NCBI GenBank assembly: GCA_025331565.1 | Contig: JAFREQ010000027.1 | Coordinates: forward strand, 2,985,501 to 3,049,500 | Direction of reading: 5' to 3' | Length of the DNA stretch: 64,000 nucleotides | DNA from: Holacanthus passer | Lineage: Eukaryota > Chordata > Actinopteri > Pomacanthidae | In this document: positions 1 through 10,709 of the stretch, piece after piece | Numbering within the stretch: position 1 is the first letter of the stretch | How the letters are laid out: every line of letters starts with the position of its first letter | The notes under the pieces: generated by a model | What the model was told of the DNA's origin: nothing | Databases searched by the model: none | Seen by the model: the letters and a program-made list of their open reading frames with translations, nothing else | Program-made: the position numbers and the translations under genes

Positions 1-843
1 TAAAAAATTATGCACAATATCCTTGTTATTTTAAATCCATGATGATGATGGAATACAGACGTTTTTCAGAAACATGTCTGGGTTTTTTCTACATTTGAAA
101 TAATGTATACTTACTCTGAAATTTGTAGTAAGACTGATTCTGCCTCATCAGCTTAGTGACTCCTCCTTTGACAGTTGGTATTAAAGTAGTATTTTTGCAG
201 TACTACTTTTACATTTTGAAATCAAAATGCACCTAATTGAAGCAATTATATGCAAATTTAAATAAAACAACTGTAGTTTTTACCTTTGATCCAAAAGAAT
301 AAACTAATTAGATGGAAGTCCAGTTATGGAAACTTGCTATTAGGTGTTAATGGTTAATATAATAAGCATCAATATGCAGATTTTGTTAATTAGATTAGAA
401 ATCTGGTCCTTTTTTTTGTAAATACTCATGTCATAACAAACTTATTAGTCAAAATATGTATAGTTTAATATTTTTGAGAAAACCAACTGAGTTTTTTTTC
501 ATGTTGGGATTAGAATCATTTTGTTTAGTGAAAAAACGACGGAGACGGATTTAATCTAGTAAAAACAATATTCAGCTGTTATTCTTTGTGGAAATCAGAT
601 TTAAAATGACGCTACTGTCTAAAAAGCAGAGCAGTGTTTTTAGCTTGAATTGCTTATTTCTGTCCTCCAAACTGGCAACCCTGAACCCAGCCAGCCTCCT
701 CCTCCTCTGCTAGCGGTTCATGCTAACAGTTGAAATGAATCACTGCCTGTTCAAAGACACAAAATACCTTTTGCTATGTGTCTTATGGTGATGATGAGAC
801 TCGGGGATGTGAGTTGGAGTTAACGTGGTGATTTGAAGCCACC
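1..843. other. Upstream flank and 5' UTR/promoter region of the first zinc-finger gene
   Basis: This stretch is AT-rich with no supportable coding exon. The last 200 bases become more GC-rich and end in a strong Kozak context (GCCACC) before the ATG at 844. A short upstream ORF, 785-823 (12 codons plus stop), would lie in the 5' leader if transcription starts before 785. I see no clear TATA box and cannot place the transcription start. Confidence 0.4.
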
Positions 844-3800
844 ATGAATCAGGTGAGTGTCTTTAATTTAACCAGAACAGCCGGTTTGGTGCAACATGCT
901 AGTTAGCTGTTAGCCACCTGCGTAGCTAACTTGTCAGGTTTAATTTAGTCCAGCTGAGTCTGTCACCACAGAACAGACTCACATCTTCAGCCTGTCTGCA
1001 AGAAGGACTCAGATGTTTAACTCAAGTCAAAGGAGCAAAACCACAGAGGAAAAATACTCAGTTACAAGTAAAAGACCTGCAGTGAAAATGTAAAGGTATG
1101 TAAGTGTAATCAGGTAAATGTAAAGTATTAAAAGTAAAAAGTACTCAATGCAGAATAATGTCTGTTCTACTGTTATATATTATATCAGATCATTATTATT
1201 CATACATTAATATAAAAGCAGGATTTTACTTTACTTTTATTTATAGGATTGATGGACATTTTAGATTCATCTGCTGATTATATTTCAATCAAACAACTGA
1301 TGGGTTGGTTTGTAAAAATGTGGAAATACAAATATTTTGTACAAACAGTCCAAACCTCAAAGTTATTTTTAGGAAATTAAAATTATAAAAATAATTACAA
1401 GGAAAAGCGGCAAATCTTCATATTTGAGAATGAATGAACCCCTATGAACTGCTTTTTTTAAGTTTTGGATTAAAAATGACTTAAACTACTACTAAATTAA
1501 AATAGTTGCCAATTTATTTTCTGTCAATTAACTATTCAATTAATTGACAAATTTATAATAAAGCATCATATTTTATAAGCTTGTCATATGTTTTGTAAAA
1601 AAACAAACAAAAATGAATTAACTCGTAACTAAAGCTGTCAAGTAGTGAAGTGAAGTAAAAAGTATAATGTTTCCCTCTGAAATGTAGTAGAGTAGAAGTA
1701 GGAAGTGGCATGAAAAGAAAATAGTTAATTAAATTAATTATGTGATAATGAAACTAATTGGTGAGTCTTTGCCAGATGTCAAGTTTTTCTACAGTCAAAC
1801 ATACAATTAAACATGTTTGAATTAAAAAAGTTACCAATAATCAATAGATGAAGTAATTATATATCTGGGTTTAAGAAATGGGCTTAAAGTTTTTATTTAT
1901 TATTTGTACTACATGACATAGTTCTTTTCAAGGAACTTGCCATGAAATTCTTAGCAAACTATGGATCTTTAAAATACAAAATAATGACGCTAGGAACAGA
2001 TGCTGCATTATTTTAGGATGTAACTTACTAAAGCTATGGAGCTTTTCAGGGAAGGTGTTTTTTTACCTGGCACAGGTGTAACTAATAACAGAAACGATGG
2101 CCCAGATCCATCAAGTGTAGCACAAAGTGTACATTCACAATAGCAGGAGCTGGAGGAGGCTCACCTGCTGCAAATGTGATGCAGTTGTTATCAGTGTCAT
2201 TAATCACACCTGTGCTTTCTCTGCTTATTCATCTGTTAAACTGAAAAATAAAGGTTTCAGTTTATTACTGTCAGTAGTTTTCTAAATTTTTTCAGACTGT
2301 TCACAAAATGACTGCAGCAATAATTTTGTGCTGTAGATGTCTTTCAGAAGCCCATTTGTGTACTGACTTTAAGTTGTTCAGTGTGTCTAGAGTTTGACAA
2401 ATTTACTTACTGCTTTCTTCCTTTTAGGAGTCTTCCTGTAAATGCTGTGGCCAAACTCTCTCCTGCCAATGTGGAAGCACGTCTGGTCATCTGTCCTTGT
2501 CCGACCATGGAAAACACACTCCTGCCAATAATGACACATATGCTGATGGGCACCAGTCCAAAGATGAGAACACAAGGAACGGAAGTGACTGTGGTCACGG
2601 TCCTTTACTTGGAGATCAGAGTGTCACTAAATGTGAGATAGTTTCATCACAGTTAAAAACTGAGAATCCTGGTCAGTCAGGTGAGTAGAAGACTGGAGGA
2701 GGGAGGTTCTATCTAAACTTAAGAAAGATTAAATATTGTACTAATCTGTTTCAAATTCATTCTGCTCTCATTCTCTGTTGTTCTTTCTGACAGAAGAAGT
2801 CAAACTTTGTTCTGATGACAAGGACAATCACACTGCAGCAGAAAAACCTGATCAACCCCGAAAGACTGATGACAGGAAACATTTCTGTCAACTTTGTAAA
2901 AAAGAATTCAGACCTCAAAGTCATCCGTGCCAACACACCAAGAAACGCCACAGAGGAGTGAAACCTCACAGATGTGTCTATTGTTGGAAGAGGTTTACCT
3001 TTCGAAACCGTCTGATTGTTCACCTGCGAGCCCACACAAAGGAGAAGCCTTTCTCCTGGCCTGTGTGTGGTATGAACTTTTCTCTGATGAGCCATGTAAA
3101 ATCACACGTGACAACACACACTAAAAAGACAGCTGTTGTGACAAATGTGCAAAAAGAAGAAGATGGAGTTGGTGGTTTGATCAACTCAGGAGGAGAAGAG
3201 TTGAAATGGGATCCTGGCAACTTTAGTAAGTGGAAATATTTGTTTTTTTGAATGAATACATTGTCATTCATTGGTTTAGATTCAAATGTGGAGATTTGAT
3301 TGTTTTATTTATGTTTTATTCTAATTAAATGTATCTATGTTTTCTAGAGGTCATTCCTCTTGTGCGCCAAACTGATGATCAACAGCTGAATACAAGCATG
3401 AATCAGTTTTGCTGCTGCCATGTGTGGTGTTGTGCTCTACACCAACCAGCTTCTTTCTTTCATACATGCAGGTAAGGCTCCTGATGTTACGTTACCTGGT
3501 GACACACACACCAAACCTGAACATAACCATTCCCTGAAAACGACATCCAGGAAACGGCGGAAGAAAACGGAAGCTGAGGAGCTCTTCAGCTGCACAGAAT
3601 GCAGCAAGGATTTCCAGAGCGTATACGCCAAAGAGCGTCATCTGAGAGAGAAACACGGCAAACGGCCACTTCACAAGTGCTTCGACTGCGGACAGACGTT
3701 CAAAGTGAACCGCAGCTTGATAGTCCACCGACGGATCCACCATCCAGCACCAGCAGACCAGAACCAGAAGAAGAGCAAAGGGCTCCAAAGACTTACATTT

Positions 3801-6800
3801 GTTCAACATGTGGAAGGCAGTTTCCTACTGGTGCCTCCCTGAAAAGGCACCTTATAATTCACTCAGGGAAGAAACCATACAAGTGCACTTTATGTGGAAG
3901 AGGTTTCACACAGATTGGGAACCTCAAAACACACCAGAAGGTTCATAAAGGTGAGAGTACTGAGGTCTACAGTGTCTTGGCCCTTTTAATAATAAGACTA
4001 AATAAACTAAAGTTTTCCACTTTAGTCTTTTAGATTCTACAGTATGGTTGAAAATAGATCAGCAAATAAACATGAATTTCCCCACTGTGGGACAAATAAA
4101 GGTATATCTAAACTTAAACATATTGTATATATATATATTGATGTTGTCCATGAAAAAATCTTTTTGTTTCTGTATATTTTTCTTAGTCTTAGATTTTGCC
4201 TTTGCAATAAAGCTAAGATAAAAATATCCAGAAAGCACCCAAAGATTCATAGTAGTAGTCTTAGTGAATTGATCCATTATTAATATTACAATATTGATTG
4301 ATTACAGCTTTAATGTTTTGTGAACTTTAGTTTTTTTTTCCTTCCAACAGGTAAATTCACCAACATGGCGGCTTTCGAAAAAAGTTTCCCTCAATCTGAA
4401 GAGGTTCAAACATCGTTTGAAATCTGCTTCTGTCATTTGTGTTGGACACAATTTTCAGACAAACAACTATTAGAAGAACACTTGAAACAAATCCATGAAT
4501 CAAAGAAACCATTTTCCTGCTCCCAGTGTGGCAAAAGATTCATGTACATCCAGAAATTAAAAGAGCATGAAGCTGGGCATGAGGGTCTGAAGCCCCACCA
4601 GTGCTCACAGTGTGATAAAGCTTTCCAGACCTCGAAGGGACTCGAGAACCACATGCGAGATCACACAGGAGAGAAACCTTTTCTGTGCATTATATGTGGA
4701 AAAAGGTTCAAGCAGGAATCTACTCTGAGAGCCCACTATGTGACGCACTCTGGAGAGAGGCCTCACCTCTGCTCCATCTGTGGCAAACGCTACGCGAGAG
4801 CTGAAGAGCTTAAAGTCCACCTCAGAGTTCACACAGGAGAGAAGCCGTACCAGTGTGACGAGTGTGGGAAGAGTTTCTACTACAGGCAAGGCTTCAACAA
4901 CCATAAGAAGACTCACAATGCCAAGCCCATCGGGCCCACCAGGCAGCTGGGCAGACCCAGACAGCCGGGGAGAACCAGGAAGTCCAGCAGGCCTAAGAGA
5001 GCTCAGCCAGATTCAGATGGAGAGGACCTGACCTGGGAGCCTTCTGACCTTGGTAGGTGTGTTGATTAACTGACTTTTCCATCTAAATTAAAGCCTGTGC
5101 AGACTAACAACACTGATCATGCACTTCACAATGCGAAATTTTAATTGTGTAAAAGTGGGAAGTGTATTAAAGATCTTTGACACATCAGTCACAAACATTT
5201 TTGCTTGAAAAATGACGATTAATTGATCATCAAAATAGTTGGCAAATAATTTTTTTTAAATTACAATATAAATTACAGTATAAAATTATCAATAATCTCT
5301 ATAAGCTGTAAAAACAAGTGTTTCAAAAGTCACAAGCTTCAAATACATTACTAAAATATTAACTTTTTATTATGTCACCCTACCAATGGATGTAATATGA
5401 TCCAAATGAACCATTTGTTTGTACAGGAAATAGGCCTCAGCATCTCCTTGACAATCAAGAAAATCATGCTGCAGACAGTCAGGTGAGAGAAGTCTTTCTG
5501 TGGATGTTAAAATCAAGTTGCTGCTTGTTAACATCTGTCTCAATCATTTTTGCAGACATCTCTGTGGAACTCAGGTCCTTATACAGCATTCAACCTGTGG
5601 GACCAAAACCCAAATACATCTAACTGGAGAGCAGCAGAGGGCCACCAGGCTTATGGTACTGAAGCTGGATCAAGCATTGATTTCAGTGCCCTGCTCCGGG
5701 GCACAGCGGTACGTGATGCTGATTCACTCTGCTGTGGTCAGAGGTTGCCTCCAATTATTAGTCCTTATTCTGAATTTGATGGCAGCAACATGTTTCAAAC
5801 ACGTTGGGACAGGAGCAACAAAAGACTGAAAGTTGTGGACTGATCCAAAAACACCTGTTTGGATCATTCCACAGGTAAACAGGTTCATTGGTAACAGGTG
5901 ATAGGATCATGATTGAGTATGAAAGGTTCATCAAAGGTTTAAGAAAGACATGGCATTAACACCATTAACATATAACACCATTTTGATTTTGTGCAAGCAC
6001 CATTACAGTGTTTAACTTCGGTTGATAATAAAATGAAACCCTTTAACAACACACACACATGTTGATAACTTTACACCTCTCATGATCACAGGATCAGGAG
6101 CACTTTAAAGAGAGCTGTCCAGCGGAGCAGCCCTCCTGGCCTTCTGGGACTTCCTCTGGGCTCAACACACCCCTGCCACATAACACCACATTAAAGAAGA
6201 TGCACCTGAGCAAGACGAGTGCAGAGGTGAATCAACATGAAGAGCACAGACCTGAAACACAGGACCAAGATCACAGAGCAGCACCTACAGGTGAGTTTGA
6301 ACTGAAATGGTGTTATATACAACTCTTACAGATTTATTGTTCAGTTATTTTGTGTAGTTCAAATTCTACCGCTTGGAGTTATTGACATAATGTAGAATAT
6401 GATCTTTGAGCTTTGAACTAAAATCTGTATATAGTTTCAAACATCATCCATCGAGAAAGATAGCTGCATTCACACACAGTAAACTGGGAAGAAAACATCA
6501 TTTTGTGTCATTTTGTGGCTTTGACATCTTGAAACATATGATATGATACGGTCCTGTTAATACACAGCAACGTAATAATAAAGAGACAATGTGGAATAAA
6601 CTCAAAGTAGAGGATTTTATTTCAGTGCAGAAACAAACTTTGTATTATAGTTTTTTGGTGAAAGGTGTTGAATGTTGAAAATATGAACCCACAGAAAGTT
6701 CCCATTTGACTCTGCAGCTCTCCTCAGCTATACAGATCCTTTTAGCATCTTTAAGCTTATTGTTTTAGTTTTACTGTCTGCATCTTTAATTTCTTTGGTT

Positions 6801-8344
6801 TACTCTCAGCTCTCATCAGCGTCACAGGAAGCTATTTTGATTTAAAAAGCTCTGTAGCAGCTAATGGGACTGATATTTCCCTCAGTAGTTGATGTTGACC
6901 AAAACAGAGCTATTTTAATTAGTTAACTTAAATACAACTGGTGGCCAGAAACATGACTTCACATGAATGATACTGTTGCTCCATAACTGCTGGATGTGTA
7001 AATAAGCACCTGGTTGCTAACAACTTTGTTTGCCATATTAACTTTATGAGGTGAGTCACCTCCTAAATGTTCCTTAGAAATCACCATGTATAGACTACTT
7101 TATGTTTTTTTTTTTCTTTTTAGAAGAAACTTTCAGACAGCCAGAACTGGAACACAGCAGCTCTGGTGAACAGCCTCAGAGACTCAAGAAGAACTACAAC
7201 TGTCCGACCTGTGGACGAGTGTTCTCTCAGAACAACGCTCTGCAGCGACACCTTGTGATTCACTCAGGAAAAAAACCTTTCAAGTGCTTCATATGTGGAA
7301 GAGGTTTCACACAGAGTGGAAACCTCAAAACACACATGAAAGTTCACAGAGGTCAGAACCAACAAGAAGCTGTCTGTCTTTAATTAGATGCTTTTTAAAA
7401 ATTAGATTCTTTTGGAAAGTGTTTTTTAGTGAAACTGGTCATATTACCTTTATATAGCTTGTTACTTACTTGTTTTTTGTCTGATTCTCAATATTGTGCT
7501 GTCTACTCCTGTTTGGCATTTGTGCTCGTTTGTGCTTGTTATTGAACGGAGAAAAAAGATTTACTTTGCCCATGCAAGCCAATTCACTTATTGTAGTGAT
7601 TCCGTCCATATGAATTGATTTCACAGTGAAATTCCAGTGTTTTAAATGCTTGTGTTGCTGTACCTTAACAATGCAGAACTGTCTGAAAATGAATGACTAT
7701 GAATGTCTGTTTTTCTCACAGGAGAGTTACCAAATTGGACATTAGTTGAAGAGAAGACTCCTCCTAAAGAATCTCCTGTAACAGTTCACGTGTGTGGAGA
7801 GTGTGGAATGGATTTCCCTCAGAAACAACAGCTGGAGGAACATCGCCAGACTCACAGGAAGCCTTATGCATGTCCTGACTGTGGAAAGACATTCAAAAAC
7901 GAATATTATTTTAAAATCCATAAGCGTGTTCACTCAGGAGAGTCACCTTTCCTTTGTTCAGAGTGCAGAAAGAGTTGTGTCACAGCAGATTCTCTCAAAA
8001 AGCACGAGCTGACACACACTGGAGAAAAGAATTTCCGCTGTGATCAGTGTGGGAGGACGTTTTCACAATCCTCCCACCTCAACGTGCACCTCAGGACTCA
8101 CACCGGAGAGCGGCCCCACCTCTGCTCAATCTGTGGTAAAAGTTACTCCAAAGCATGTGATCTGAAGGTTCACCTGCGGGTTCACACTGGAGAGAAACCG
8201 TATACTTGTGAGAAATGTGGAAAGTGCTTCTATTACTCTCAAGGTTATCGAGCGCATCTGAAGATTCACAACAAGAAGTCAAAACCTCCAACAAAACCTT
8301 TGGGGAGACCAAAACAACAGTTATTAGTGGTAAATAATCAATAA
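844..8344 (+). CDS. C2H2 zinc-finger gene 1 (about 21 fingers, tandemly duplicated finger exons, one frameshift)
   Basis: Spliced C2H2 zinc-finger gene, probably a nuclear DNA-binding transcription regulator. Proposed coding exons: 844-852, 2428-2680, 2794-3225, 3472-3950, 4351-5052, 5427-5482, 5556-5708, 6092-6290, 7124-7351 and 7722-8344. All junctions are GT-AG and phase-compatible. The start has a perfect Kozak context and encodes only M-N-Q before the first donor. Fingers: three in exon 3 (one degenerate), four in exon 4, six in exon 5, two in exon 9 and six in exon 10, mostly with TGEKP-type linkers. Exons 4-5 and 9-10 are diverged copies of one block. The sum is 3,134 nt, one short of a multiple of three, because exon 4 changes frame internally near 3741-3780. 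No KRAB, SCAN or BTB domain is visible. I do not recognise a named orthologue. Two adjacent genes is an alternative, but exons 6-8 bridge the halves in phase. Confidence 0.72.
1040..1720. repeat. Repeat-like sequence of the AAGTACTC family in ZNF gene 1 intron 1
   Basis: Stretches such as AAAATACTCAGTTACAAGTA and GTAGTAGAGTAGAAGTAGGA resemble internal parts of the element at 59824-61228 and its fish relatives. Strongly diverged, with no ends defined. Confidence 0.35.
2794..3225 (+). CDS. ZNF gene 1 exon 3: three C2H2 fingers, the third degenerate, plus GGLINS motif
   Basis: The exon opens after a TTTCTGACAG acceptor and encodes three consecutive finger units. Finger 1 (CQLC...H) and finger 2 (CVYC...H) keep all zinc ligands. 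Finger 3 reads WPVC, so the first cysteine is a tryptophan and zinc binding is doubtful. The exon ends with an acidic GGLINSGGEE segment followed by NF/S at a GTAAGT donor in phase 1. The same motif ends the first coding exon of the second zinc-finger gene, which argues for common ancestry. Confidence 0.75.
3472..3950 (+). CDS. ZNF gene 1 exon 4: two fingers, then two more in a shifted frame
   Basis: The acceptor CATACATGCAG precedes 3472. A basic segment (RKRRKK) and two fingers (CTEC..., CFDC...) are read in one frame up to about 3741. The next two fingers (CSTC..., CTLC...) continue in the frame offset by two. The upstream frame runs to a TGA at 3840-3842. The downstream frame fits both the GTGAGA donor at 3951 and the next exon. 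Only about 40 bases separate the two finger pairs, too few for an intron. So this is either a one-base deletion (or two-base insertion) in the genome or assembly, or the exon is used through an internal acceptor that skips the first pair. Confidence 0.65.
4351..5052 (+). CDS. ZNF gene 1 exon 5: six-finger block A with AT-hook-like tail
   Basis: After the acceptor CTTCCAACAG this exon encodes six C2H2 fingers (CHLC, CSQC, CSQC, CIIC, CSIC, CDEC), joined by TGEKP/SGERP linkers in the last four. A basic tail with a GRPRQPGR core follows and resembles an AT-hook (minor-groove binding element). It ends acidic (DSDGEDLTWEP) at a GTAGGT donor. The same plan recurs at 7722-8344. Confidence 0.8.
5771..5945 (-). 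repeat. Interspersed repeat, terminal part of a common teleost DNA-transposon-like family
   Basis: This resembles, from memory, a very common teleost element. Its distal part is the reverse complement of 51838-51930: both contain the sequence around ACACCTGTTTGGATCATTCC or its complement. It lies in the intron after exon 7. The exon-7 frame stays open through the donor at 5709 into this repeat as far as a TGA at 5841-5843. Confidence 0.7.
6092..6290 (+). CDS. ZNF gene 1 exon 8: linker between the two finger blocks
   Basis: This 199-nt exon is open throughout, lies between CATGATCACAG and GTGAGT, and enters at phase 0, matching the GTACGT donor at 5709. It leaves at phase 1, matching exon 9. 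It encodes a hydrophilic, fingerless segment rich in E, H, Q, S and T. It is the main evidence that both finger blocks belong to one transcript. Confidence 0.6.
7124..8344 (+). CDS. ZNF gene 1 exons 9-10: second copy of the 2 + 6 finger block and C-terminus
   Basis: Exon 9 (7124-7351) has two fingers (CPTC, CFIC) closely matching those at about 3800-3950 (shared HSGKKP linker and GRGFTQ.GNLKTH). Exon 10 (7722-8344) has six fingers (CGEC, CPDC, CSEC, CDQC, CSIC, CEKC), a GRPK AT-hook-like tail and a TAA stop at 8342-8344. The fifth and sixth fingers nearly match those of block A (HTGERPHLCSICGK; YYSQG versus YYRQG), so the block arose by intragenic exon duplication. The only stops are downstream. 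Confidence 0.8.
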
Positions 8345-8830
8345 TGTCACCTGGGAATTCACAATATTCTGAGAATACTATATATAAAGGATACAAGTAA
8401 ATATATTACAGTCAGCAATATGATAGTAATCATATGTATTATGTGGTGCAGTCAACTCTGTTATTACATACCTGTATTGGATGACAGTATTTAATTAAAT
8501 AAATCATGATTTTGTGAATCAATGTTAATTGTATTTGATTCTGTGCGTTTCTATTTGTGATTTGCCTAAAGTTGAAAGGTGAAAGAACGACACAAAAACA
8601 AAAGCTTGTAGCACAGCATTTTTTCATATATTATTTTAGTCAGAACTCTTATTTGTATATCTTAATACACGAATAGAAGCTGCTTTATGCATTGGATTAT
8701 CATGACCATGCAGTAGGATAATATGGTTAACATTACTTCTACCATTGAATGTGATCTGAATGCATGTTTACAAAAACTAAAAAGTCTGACAGCAGTGTAA
8801 GAAGTTAAATGTCTGGTGCTCTTATTGTGA
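8345..8830 (+). other. 3' UTR of ZNF gene 1
   Basis: AT-rich sequence with no exon. An AATAAA signal at 8498-8503, about 155 bases past the stop, is the likely polyadenylation signal. The rest shows nothing supportable. Confidence 0.5.
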
Positions 8831-9300
8831 TATTAAACCGGAAGTCCCGACACTGCTGCCAGTGGCTAACAGCTAAAGCTAGAAAGCTTCTCATCAGACC
8901 CAAACGCTTATTTAACTTAACTCACCAGTTAGTTGGCATTCATTTGACACACTGTTTGAACATACAGGGCATGAACATGAGAGAGAAGTAGAAATATTGC
9001 CAAGTCGTTTTTAATAAACTTCTGTCGAGCGACTACTTTTTACCTGAGGGAAATATCTATGCAGAGGTTGGTCAAAATGTCTATTGTCTGTTGTTAAACG
9101 TTAGCTAGCTGAGTTAGCGAGTGTCCCCCGAGCGGAGGTGAAGTTAGCAGCGGAAATAACGTTTTGTTTTCACGTTGGACTCGACGGTGAATCTGTTTTG
9201 AGTGTTATTTGTCATTGTTGATTAGCGGCTGTAGCTTCGGGGGGCTAATCGTTAGCTAATTGTTAAGATCAGCAGAGCTAGTAAGCGCCATGTCAGTGGC
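8831..9300 (+). promoter_or_regulatory. Probable promoter/5' UTR region of ZNF gene 2
   Basis: A CCGGAAGT ETS-type element lies at 8838-8845. The sequence then becomes richer in CG and in repeated TTAGC/GCTAG words, as fish 5' regions often are. The same CCGGAAGT octamer occurs at the alpha-glucosidase promoter at 16890. A noncoding first exon is probable, but I cannot fix its donor; GTGAAG after 9137 is one option. Confidence 0.4.
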
Positions 9301-10709
9301 TAGCAGGCTAATAACAGTTTCCTCAAAGGCTGGTGGTCGCTGACCGAAGCGCTGGTCAGACTCAGACATCACATTCAGAGGTCAAACGCTGGTGTCTGTG
9401 CTCCAGGCTGGCTTTGATCCTGATTCAATCTACATTATGACATCGTAGATACCAACAGGTTTGTCAATTAGGCTGCTGCCCAACTCAAATTACAATTAAT
9501 GTGAGACTTAAGTGGATGGAGCACAAATGAGTCCCACCAGGCTAAAGCTAGTGAGCTAACTGGGCTACTCTGTGCAGATGCATGATGAGATGCTTCCCTT
9601 GACATTCACACTACTAGAAAGCATAATGATTCATTTGACAGCACACACTTTATTCAACAATGCTGCACTGAAATGCTTATTCTTAAACACCAAAACTGGA
9701 TGGACGACTCCTTTTTTTAAGGTGGACTGTCCATCAGGCCCCCGTCACAACAAAGCATTCACCCTGCTGAAGTGTCCTTGAGCAGGACAATGGATGTCTG
9801 CCAGGGTGGAGGCACTGCTGTGTAGATGATCAAGTGACAAGAATATTTCCCCCTTTGAGACCTGATGTTGGAGATTGAAAATCTAAAAATGACAGTCACT
9901 GGATGAATCATTTGGGAATCACAACTGATCACAGCACCATGAGACAAAGCACACCTGTGTTACAATATAGAAATTAAATATATTGTAAAAATGTATGAAC
10001 AATAGTAAAACTGATCCATGTCATCGCCACCAATATGTCACAAATGTTTAAATTGTATTCTGATGAGATTTTAATCTTGATTACAAGAACCCTGAATATG
10101 ATATTTATGTGTATAACAATCTGTAATAGAAGTATGACTGACATCATTATTTGATCATTTATACGTGTTAATATTGCCAGTGAACATCACTTTGACTAAT
10201 CAAGTTGTAGTCAAGTGTGATTGAGACATTAAATTTGAGTCTTGTAATTAGTTTACATTTTTTGTTATTTACCACTTTGTAATTTGCCTCTCTCAAATTT
10301 CTTTCAGGAGATAAGAAACAAAACATAAAATACAGACTGGAATGATTCATTAAATTCACTATCTACAAGCTGGACTGGTGTTTTTGGAGTTGCAGCACCT
10401 TTGGCACAAATTGTAGTATTAAGTATTTAAAATTGTAGCCTGAGACACTTGATGAATGCAGGCCTAGAACAGTTAAATAGATTTCACTGTCCCTAGTAGT
10501 GTAATACTAACATGTTTCTTTCTGTTCCTCATAAATGCAAGTCTGCGTGACCTCATTATTTAAAGCACATCCAGTATTTTGCTAGTGTCAGCCAGTGAAG
10601 CTTTTGGCCATGTTTGGTTACATAATCAGTTGCTTGCTACAAATTGTTATTTGATTGTCTGTTTACTGACTATTGATTGTTCATATCTACAAGGTTGTGT
10701 ATTTGAGAG
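9301..10709. other. Presumed 5' intron of ZNF gene 2
   Basis: No exon or RNA gene is visible. The stretch is AT-rich unique sequence between the probable promoter and the first coding exon. Confidence 0.35.

Noticed and set aside
3348..3471. Possible extra exon of zinc-finger gene 1 after TTTTCTAG
   Set aside because: It would run into a TAA at the next junction and any internal donor leaves an intron of under 50 bp; splicing 3225 to 3472 fits phase and matches the paralogue.
5709..5843. ORF extension as the true C-terminus of zinc-finger gene 1
   Set aside because: The tail is transposon-derived and a good GTACGT donor with an in-phase downstream exon exists; kept only as a possible isoform.
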